From NCBI GenBank assembly GCA_028291285.1, contig JAQGIJ010000132.1:1-19804 (forward strand): a stretch of 19,804 nucleotides of DNA. The letters run 5' to 3'. Below, one piece after another: positions 14,828 to 19,804 of this stretch. Source of the stretch: Phenylobacterium sp. (GTDB taxonomy: Bacteria > Pseudomonadota > Alphaproteobacteria > Caulobacterales > Caulobacteraceae). Each line of letters begins with the position of its first letter. The first letter of the stretch is position 1. Made by a program: the position numbers and the translations under genes. Below the pieces are notes generated by a model that was given only the letters and a program-made list of their open reading frames with translations, did no database searches and was not told the origin of the DNA.

Positions 14828-15742
14828 TTATCGTGCGTGGGCAACTCTCAGGTGTTGTATTCGTTGCGCTTCGGGCTCGACGCTGATGTCGACCGTGACG
14901 TCCATGCCCAGAAAATCGCCAGCCTCGCCGTCCCACGCTCCGTAAAGCGGCACGGCGAGCCTCGGATCGGCCACCACCGCCACCCGGATCAGGTCGACAT
15001 TGCCGACGATCGCGTTGGTCGGGTCGAAGTCCACCCAGCCGCAGCCCGGGAGATAGACCCGCACCCAGGCGTGGGTGTGGCCGCCGCCGGTGCGGCCGCC
15101 CGCCTGGGCGGTGGAATAGACGTAGCCGGAGACGAACTGGGCGGCGAGGCCCAGGCTGCGCGCGGCCTCCGCCATCAGGACGGCGAAGTCGCGGCAGCTG
15201 CCCTGGCGGCGCCGTAGCGTCGCGACCGGCGATTGCGGGGCGCCGGCGAGCCGCAGCGCGTAGGCGAACTCGCCGCGGATCGCCTCCATCATCTCGGTCA
15301 TGACGGTGGAGACGCGGGTCCGGCCGTGCGACCGCAGGAAGCGCCGGGCCCAGGCCTCCACCTCGCCGGCGTCGGCGTAGCGGCGGGCGATTGAGGTGGC
15401 GAGCTCGTGCGCCTCCTCGGCCTCGTAGGCGGGGCGGTCGGTCGCTAGCCAGCCAGCCGCGGCCTCCAGGTCGAACGGCGCTTCCGGCGTATGGTCCACC
15501 CGCATGCGGCTTTCGATCACCAACCGCTCGGCCCGGGTCGAGAACCGCGCCACGCCCACGGCCGCGCCGCTGGCGTCGTGGATGTGGCGCATCAGGCTGG
15601 GCTCGGGCGAGATCTCGATCTCGGCGGACAGCAGCCGCTGGTCGAAGGCCTCCAGCGGCCGCAACATCATGCGATGCTCGCCGAACCCCACGGGATTGCG
15701 GTAGCGGTATGTCGTCGAGTGGCGGATGGAGACGACCGGCAT
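14828..15742 (-). CDS. Transglutaminase-like protein (N-terminal beta region plus core)
   Basis: This 304-residue protein starts MPVVSIRHSTTYRYRNPVGF, the beta-strand N-terminal region common in bacterial transglutaminase-like proteins. The complete triad is Cys 183 in GSCRDFAVLM, His 224 in GGHTHAWVRVYLPG and Asp 240 in VDFDPTN. It is predicted to be a Cys-dependent peptidase or amide-hydrolysing enzyme. It is the first gene of a two-gene unit with the related protein downstream, which has lost the usual His; the intact copy may supply the activity for both. The start codon abuts the divergent N-formylglutamate amidohydrolase-like gene, leaving no normal promoter space unless promoters lie inside the neighbouring gene. 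Confidence 0.9.
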   Translation of the reverse strand: MPVVSIRHSTTYRYRNPVGFGEHRMMLRPLEAFDQRLLSAEIEISPEPSLMRHIHDASGAAVGVARFSTRAERLVIESRMRVDHTPEAPFDLEAAAGWLATDRPAYEAEEAHELATSIARRYADAGEVEAWARRFLRSHGRTRVSTVMTEMMEAIRGEFAYALRLAGAPQSPVATLRRRQGSCRDFAVLMAEAARSLGLAAQFVSGYVYSTAQAGGRTGGGHTHAWVRVYLPGCGWVDFDPTNAIVGNVDLIRVAVVADPRLAVPLYGAWDGEAGDFLGMDVTVDISVEPEAQRIQHLRVAHAR

Positions 15743-16539
15743 TGCGTCATCAGGCAGGCGATTCTGGGGAACGGTCCACGCATCTGCTAATCGCCGATGA
15801 GTTTCCGCCCCATATTGTGCGGAATCCGGGCGCCCGTTCGCCCTTTCTGCTGATCGGAGACCATGCGGGCTGCGACATACCCGCCCAGCTGGGAAATCTC
15901 GGCCTCCCCGCGGCGGAGCTTACGCGGCACATCGGCTGGGACATCGGCGTCGGCGCCCTGGGCGAGGCCCTGGCCGAGCGGCTGTCGGCCGGCTTCATCG
16001 CCCAGCGCTTCTCGCGCCTGGTGATCGACTGCAACCGCGATCCCGCGCGGCGCGACGCGATCCCCGAGGTCAGCGACGGCACGCGCATCCCGGGCAACGT
16101 CGCCCTCGCCCCGACCGCACGCCAGGCGCGCATCGATGAGGTGTTCGCCCCCTACCATGCCCGCATCGCCGAAGAGCTTTCGGCGCGCAGCGCGCGCGGC
16201 GAGCGCACGCTGCTGGTGGCGCTGCATTCGTTCACGCCGGTGATGGGCGGCTCCGCGCGGCCCTGGCGCTACGGTGTGCTGCACCTGGGCGCCTCGGCCT
16301 TCTCGGACGCCGTGCTCGCGCGGCTGCGCGCGCGCCTCGGCGCAGACCTCGTCGGCGACAACGAGCCCTACCGGATGGACGAGACCGACTACACCATCCC
16401 GCACCACGCCGTGGCCCGCGGCCTCGACTACGTCGAGCTGGAGGTCCGCCAGGACCTGCTGGGCGACGCCGCCGGCGTGGCCGCCGCCGCCGAGTTGCTG
16501 GCGCCGGTGCTCACCGAAGCGCTCGCCGCCCTCGACTAG
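15742..16539 (+). CDS. N-formylglutamate amidohydrolase-like protein
   Basis: The core PFLLIGDHAGCDIP, LVIDCNRDP, HSFTPVMGG and YRMDETDYTIPHHA identify the N-formylglutamate amidohydrolase family, which removes formate or similar groups in histidine-type catabolism. The D/H of GDHAG and the His of HSFTP are the likely metal-site residues. The start is uncertain: no ATG exists in frame near the homologous N-terminus. TTG at 15742 (GGAG 10 bases upstream) keeps the family-like LLIADEFPPHIVRNPG segment and gives 265 residues. CTG at 15784 or GTG at 15817 (240 residues) are alternatives. Many such proteins near transglutaminase-like genes are not true HutG and may act on other N-acyl amino acids. 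Its TAG stop overlaps the TAG stop of the opposing SDR gene. Confidence 0.8.
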   Translation: MRHQAGDSGERSTHLLIADEFPPHIVRNPGARSPFLLIGDHAGCDIPAQLGNLGLPAAELTRHIGWDIGVGALGEALAERLSAGFIAQRFSRLVIDCNRDPARRDAIPEVSDGTRIPGNVALAPTARQARIDEVFAPYHARIAEELSARSARGERTLLVALHSFTPVMGGSARPWRYGVLHLGASAFSDAVLARLRARLGADLVGDNEPYRMDETDYTIPHHAVARGLDYVELEVRQDLLGDAAGVAAAAELLAPVLTEALAALD

Positions 16540-17330
16540 CGGGCGGGTCCAAGCAGGTTCGCCGCCAGCCAGCCGCCGTCCACCGCGAGGTTGTGGCCGG
16601 TGACGTAGGCGGCGAGGTCGGACGAGAGGAAGAGCGCGGCCTTGCCGATGTCGTCGGTGGTCCCGCTGCGCTTGAAGGGGATGTTGCTGCCGGCGATCCG
16701 CGCGTCGAAGTCCTCGACCTTTCCCGACTGCAAGGTGCGTGGAGTCTTGATCGTGCCGGGCGAGACGGCGTTCACCCGGATCCCATGCGGCGCGAGCTCC
16801 ACCGCCATGGTCTTCACCAGGCTGATCAGCCCGGCCTTGGCGGCCCCGTAGGAGGCATGGCGCGGCGCCGCGTGCGTCCCGTCCACCGAGGCGATGGCGG
16901 TGATCGCCCCGCCCCGGCCGCCGCGCACCATCGCGCGCGCCGCCGCCTGGGCGCTCATGGCGAATTGGCGCAGGTTGCGCCGGTGGTCGAGGTCCCAGTC
17001 GGCCTCGCTCATCTCCAGGAAGTCGTACCAGCCGGCCTGGCCGACGATGGAGACCATCACGTCGAGCCGCCCGAGCTTCTGCTCCGCCTCGGCGACGATC
17101 CCCGCCAGCCGCGCGGTCTCGAAGACGTCGGTGGGGATGGCCACGCCCGTGCGGCCCAGGTCCGTCACCGCCGCCGCGACCCGTTCCGCGCGCTCGGGGA
17201 CGATATCGAGGACGGCCACGTCGCAGCCCGCCCGGGCGAGGAAGAGCGAGGTGCTCTCCCCCATGCCCTGCCCGCCGCCGAAGACGATCGCCGCCTTGCC
17301 TGTCAGGTCGAAGAGATCGGCTGAAGTCAT
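16536..17330 (-). CDS. SDR family oxidoreductase
   Basis: This 264-residue classical SDR has the glycine motif FGGGQGMG (17-24). Asp 42 at the end of strand 2 suggests NAD rather than NADP. N119, S148 (AIASVDG), Y161 and K165 (YGAAK) complete the tetrad. The C-terminus VTGHNLAVDGGWLAANL is typical. CGGGAGGAGCAACAG precedes the ATG at 17330. An open frame continues upstream on the same strand as far as 18977 but runs antisense to the acyl-CoA synthetase and is not part of the protein. It diverges from that synthetase across 90 bases, suggesting shared control and a joint role in acid or alcohol catabolism. The substrate is unknown. Confidence 0.92.
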   Translation of the reverse strand: MTSADLFDLTGKAAIVFGGGQGMGESTSLFLARAGCDVAVLDIVPERAERVAAAVTDLGRTGVAIPTDVFETARLAGIVAEAEQKLGRLDVMVSIVGQAGWYDFLEMSEADWDLDHRRNLRQFAMSAQAAARAMVRGGRGGAITAIASVDGTHAAPRHASYGAAKAGLISLVKTMAVELAPHGIRVNAVSPGTIKTPRTLQSGKVEDFDARIAGSNIPFKRSGTTDDIGKAALFLSSDLAAYVTGHNLAVDGGWLAANLLGPAR

Positions 17331-17420
17331 CTGTTGCTCCTCCCGTTTCGTTTCGCCCACTATCCGGCTTCGGCAGCGGCCCGTCACGTCAGCGGAGGCC
17401 CCCGGGGAGGAGAATTCAGA

Positions 17421-18965
17421 ATGACGGACGCGAATGGCGCCGAGGGCGTGGGGCCGCGCGGCCTGGGCCATTGCCTCACCCTGCAGGCCGAGCGCGATCC
17501 CGACCGCCCGGCGCTGACCTTCGAAGGCGAGACCCTGACCCGGGCCGAGCTCGACCGGCAGGCCAACCGCATGGCCCGCGCGCTTGCGGCCGAAGGCGTC
17601 GGCCAGGACGATCTGGTGGGGATCTTCCTGCCGAACGGCTTCGCCCACCACGTCGTCACCTTCGCCATCTGGAAGCTGGGCGCTTCGCCCCTGCCGCTGC
17701 CCAGCAAGCTGCCCGACGCAGAGCTCAGCGCCATGGTCGAGCTGGCCAGGCCGAAGCTGGTGGTCGGCGCCGCGGCCGGGCGGCTGCCGGGCGTGCGCAC
17801 CCTGCCCGCCGAGTTCCGGCCCGATCCGGCGCTCTCCGACGCCCCCCTGCCGGAGAAGATCGCCCGGAGCTGGAAGGCCATCGGCAGCGGCGGCAGCACC
17901 GGACGGCCGAAGATCATCGTCGACGGCGCCCCGGCCGTCACCGATCCCGACAACCCCTCCCCGCTGCTGCAGATCGGGGTCGAGGACGTCCTCCTGCACC
18001 CCGCGCCGATCTACCACAACGCCCCCTTCGCCCAGACCAACTGGGCGCTCTGCTGGGGCGGCCACGTGATCGAGGTGGCGAAGTTCGACGCCCGCGAGTG
18101 GCTGCGGCTGGTCGAGGCCTACAAGGTGCGCTGGGCCTATCTGGTGCCCACCATGATGAGCCGCATCTGGGCCCTGCCGGAGGAGGAGCGCAACCGCCAC
18201 GACCTCTCCTCCCTGCGCGTGGTCATGCACATGGCCGCCCCCTGCCCCGCGTGGCTGAAGCAGGCCTGGATCGACTGGCTGGGCGGCGAGCGCATCTACG
18301 AGGTCTACGCCGGCACGGAGTCCATCGGCGGGACGCTGATCCGCGGCGACGAATGGCTGGCCCACCCGGGCTCCGTCGGCCGCCCTACCCGCGAGGTGAA
18401 GATCATAGGCGAGGACGGCCAGGCCTGCGCCGTCGGCGAGGTCGGCGAGATCTGGTTCGCCCCGCCCGCCGAGGGCGAGCGCCAGTTCCAGTACATCGGC
18501 GCGGAGAAGCGCGAGCGCGAGGGCTGGCGCAGCCTGGGCGACATGGGCTCGCTGGACGCGGACGGCTACCTCTATCTCGCCGACCGGCGCACCGACATGA
18601 TCGTCAGCGGCGGCGCCAACATCTATCCGGCGGAGATCGAATCCGCCCTGGAGGCGCATCCGGCGATCGCCTCCAGCACGGTGGTCGGCCTGCCGCATCC
18701 GGACTTCGGCCGCGTCCCGCATGCGATCGTCGAGCTGCGGCCGGGCGCCAGCCTCGACGCCGCCGACCTGGAGGCCTTCCTGGCCGCACAGCTCGCCCGC
18801 TACAAGCTGCCCCACACCTTCGAGATCTCGGACGAGCCCCTGCGCGACGACGCCGGCAAGGTGCGCCGCAGCGCCTGGCGCGACGCCTGCGAGGCCAGGC
18901 TGGCCGCCGGCCAGCTGTTTGCGCCGCTCAGGGCGCGCGATCGGGTGAAGGAAGGCGCAGGCTAG
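17421..18965 (+). CDS. AMP-dependent acyl-CoA synthetase/ligase
   Basis: This 514-residue protein activates a carboxylic acid to its acyl-AMP and then the CoA thioester. Visible motifs are the phosphate loop GSGGSTGRPK (155-164), EVYAGTES (294-301), WRSLGDMG with D374, ADRRTDMIVSGGANIYP (387-403), and the C-terminal lysine K480 in DDAGKVRR that is needed for adenylation. GGGGAGGAG lies before the ATG at 17421; the longer in-frame start at 17334 lacks this. The closest-looking groups are bile-acid/steroid and fatty-acid CoA ligases, so a hydrophobic acid substrate fits. The last 77 codons (from 18733) lie in a duplicated segment repeated downstream, so the present 3' end derives from a recent rearrangement though the protein remains complete. 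Confidence 0.93.
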   Translation: MTDANGAEGVGPRGLGHCLTLQAERDPDRPALTFEGETLTRAELDRQANRMARALAAEGVGQDDLVGIFLPNGFAHHVVTFAIWKLGASPLPLPSKLPDAELSAMVELARPKLVVGAAAGRLPGVRTLPAEFRPDPALSDAPLPEKIARSWKAIGSGGSTGRPKIIVDGAPAVTDPDNPSPLLQIGVEDVLLHPAPIYHNAPFAQTNWALCWGGHVIEVAKFDAREWLRLVEAYKVRWAYLVPTMMSRIWALPEEERNRHDLSSLRVVMHMAAPCPAWLKQAWIDWLGGERIYEVYAGTESIGGTLIRGDEWLAHPGSVGRPTREVKIIGEDGQACAVGEVGEIWFAPPAEGERQFQYIGAEKREREGWRSLGDMGSLDADGYLYLADRRTDMIVSGGANIYPAEIESALEAHPAIASSTVVGLPHPDFGRVPHAIVELRPGASLDAADLEAFLAAQLARYKLPHTFEISDEPLRDDAGKVRRSAWRDACEARLAAGQLFAPLRARDRVKEGAG

Positions 18966-19103
18966 ACCCTGTCCCACCTGACTTGAGGCAAGTCAGGTGG
19001 GATGAACAGGGTCGTCGCTTCCAAGTGAGAGCCCTTCTTCTCCAATCGCGTTGATCAACGCGAGTGTCAAGGGCTCTAGCGCGCGGGATCCAGCGCTGCG
19101 GCC
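18733..19103. repeat. Tandem duplication, first unit (carries a 110-bp insertion)
   Basis: This unit holds the last 233 bases of the acyl-CoA synthetase gene, the 110-bp palindromic element, and 28 bases copied from the end of the convergent amidase gene. Without the 110-bp element and one CTAG it is 257 bases, exactly the length of the second unit. By eye there are 7 mismatches across the 257 shared bases. The units begin with AGCT (18733, 19104), and AGCT also follows the second unit at 19361, which marks the microhomology at the duplication joint. Confidence 0.9.
18966..19075. mobile_element. 110-bp MITE-like double-hairpin element flanked by CTAG
   Basis: The element is present only in the first duplication unit, between CTAG at 18962-18965 and CTAG at 19076-19079, as expected for insertion with a 4-bp target duplication. 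The left half folds as a 14-bp stem (18972-18985 with 18989-19002, loop AGG) extended by ACCCTG/CAGGGT (18966-18971, 19007-19012) with a small bulge. The right half has AGAGCCCTT/AAGGGCTCT (19028-19036, 19069-19077) enclosing the perfect 18-bp palindrome TCGCGTTGATCAACGCGA (19046-19063). Including CTAG, the ends read CTAGACCCTG and, inverted, CTAGAGCCCTTG, an imperfect terminal repeat. It is too short for a transposase. CTAG fits the YTAR targets of IS5/IS701-type transposases, which is inference. Confidence 0.6.
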
Positions 19104-19336
19104 AGCTGCGGCCGGGCGCCAGCCTCGACACCGCCGAGCTGGAGGCCTTCCTGGCCGCACGGCTCGCCCGCTACAAGCTGCCCCACACCTTCGAGATCTC
19201 GGACGAGCCCCTGCGCGATGACGCCGGCAAGGTGCGCCGCAGCGCCTGGCGCGACGCCTGCGAGGCCAGACTGGCCGCCGGCCAGCTGTTTGCGCCGCTC
19301 AGGGCGCGCGATCGGGTGAAGGAAGGCGCCGGCTAG
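19104..19336 (+). pseudogene. Duplicated 3' fragment of the acyl-CoA synthetase gene
   Basis: The frame encodes RPGASLDTAELEAFLAARLA and onward to the same C-terminus, including the DDAGKVRR lysine motif, but lacks the first 437 codons. Relative to the intact gene there are six base changes. Three change residues (A447T, D449E, Q457R, using intact-gene numbering) and three are silent. The frame is open from a GTG at 19064 inside the inserted element, but no ribosome site is seen. It is a relic of the duplication rather than a functional gene. Confidence 0.85.
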
Positions 19337-19360
19337 CGCGCGGGATCCAGCGCGGCGGCC
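19104..19360. repeat. Tandem duplication, second unit (no insertion)
   Basis: This unit repeats the first at about 97% identity but lacks the 110-bp element. Its right part is the real 3' end of the amidase gene, so this unit keeps the ancestral synthetase-amidase junction with stops overlapping in CTAG (19333-19336). Confidence 0.9.
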
Positions 19361-19804
19361 AGCTCCGGACGCGCCGCGGCCGAGGGCAGGAAGGCGGGGT
19401 GCGGCAGCGGCCCTCGCGCCTGCTCGAAGGCGTAGCCGAACGCCAGCACGCGGGCGTCGGTCCAGGCCGGCCCGATGATCGAGAGCCCCACCGGCAGGCC
19501 GAAGACCTGGCCCATCGGCACGGTGAGGTGCGGGTAGCCCGCCACGGCCGGCAGGGTCGAGGGCGATCCGAAGAAGGCGGTGCCGTCGACCAGGTCCACC
19601 ACCGGCGCGGGCGCGCCGGTCTCGGCGACGATGGCCGCCACGCCGGCCTCGGCGAACATGCGGTCGAGCCCCTCCTCCCGGGCCAGCGGGCGCGCCGTGC
19701 GCCGGGCCGCGATATAGGCCGGATCGGTGAGCGTGGGGCTGGCGGCCGCGGCGATGAAGGTGTGCTGGCGGAACTTCGGCGTCTCCGCGGGCGTCTCCGC
19801 TTCG
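19333..19804 (-). CDS. Amidase signature family protein, C-terminal part (cut by window edge)
   Basis: The last 156 residues are in the window; the start lies beyond the right edge. The segment AGYPHLTVPMGQVFGLPVGL followed by SIIGPAWTDARVLAFGYAFEQA is the conserved end of amidase-signature enzymes. The Ser-Ser-Lys catalytic triad lies upstream and cannot be checked. These enzymes hydrolyse amides to acids and ammonia. The stop codon overlaps the stop of the duplicated synthetase fragment in CTAG. A 28-base copy of its 3' end (codons for LAAALDPAR) is present at 19076-19103 as part of the duplication. Confidence 0.88.
   Translation of the reverse strand, partial: EAETPAETPKFRQHTFIAAAASPTLTDPAYIAARRTARPLAREEGLDRMFAEAGVAAIVAETGAPAPVVDLVDGTAFFGSPSTLPAVAGYPHLTVPMGQVFGLPVGLSIIGPAWTDARVLAFGYAFEQARGPLPHPAFLPSAAARPELAAALDPAR

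Noticed and set aside
15391..15741. N-terminal extension of the N-formylglutamate amidohydrolase-like gene
   Set aside because: This part is the Arg/Pro-rich shadow of the transglutaminase gene on the opposite strand.
17331..18977. Upstream extension of the minus-strand SDR to 813 residues
   Set aside because: The extension is antisense to the acyl-CoA synthetase. The ATG at 17330 has a strong ribosome site and begins a normal-length SDR.
19064..19336. Small independent 90-residue gene
   Set aside because: Its sequence is the duplicated C-terminus of the neighbouring synthetase, starting from a GTG in the inserted element without a ribosome site.

Overview
The window is very GC-rich, with strong G/C bias at third codon positions, dense genes and AGGAG-type ribosome sites. 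Gene content (a TonB-dependent receptor of the sphingomonad/Caulobacterales type, an intracellular PHA depolymerase, an RcnB-like periplasmic protein, paired transglutaminases) points to an alphaproteobacterium, most likely a Caulobacterales member resembling Phenylobacterium. The taxonomic call is inference from gene style, not from a marker gene. No rRNA, tRNA, CRISPR array or complete insertion sequence is visible.

Layout. (1) Positions 1-4420, minus strand: the N-terminus of an amidohydrolase-2 protein (cut by the window edge), a regulator with two GntR-type DNA-binding halves, and a TonB-dependent outer-membrane receptor followed by a good terminator. (2) 4750-9862, plus strand: a tight six-gene operon of sulfotransferase, SDR oxidoreductase, metallo-beta-lactamase-fold hydrolase, TIGR03084/maleylpyruvate-isomerase-like protein, EthD-domain protein and VOC-superfamily protein. 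It diverges from the receptor across a 329-bp control region. (3) 9859-13020: PHA depolymerase (minus), GST and an F420-type LLM oxidoreductase (plus). (4) 13021-13786: two dispersed palindromic repeats, then an RcnB-like protein with a Gly-Asp-Arg repeat region. (5) 13954-16539: two transglutaminase-like proteins (minus) back to back with an N-formylglutamate amidohydrolase-like gene (plus). (6) 16536-19804: SDR (minus), acyl-CoA synthetase (plus) and the C-terminus of an amidase (minus), with a recent tandem duplication and a small palindromic insertion between the last two.

How the genes may work together. The receptor, double-GntR regulator, amidohydrolase and six-gene operon look like one uptake-and-catabolism locus for a bulky hydrophobic or aromatic compound. 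The receptor would import it. The SDR, hydrolase, EthD and VOC proteins would transform it. The acyl-CoA synthetase and second SDR nearby could carry acid products towards beta-oxidation. The substrate cannot be read from sequence.

The most distinctive DNA-level structure is at 18733-19364. A 257-bp segment spanning the ends of the acyl-CoA synthetase and the convergent amidase has been tandemly duplicated at an AGCT microhomology. One copy carries an extra 110-bp double-hairpin element flanked by CTAG on both sides, exactly at the overlapping stop codons. Several enzymes also depart from their family's usual catalytic or metal-binding residues (SDR Ser to Thr, TIGR03084 His to Tyr, transglutaminase His to Ser).
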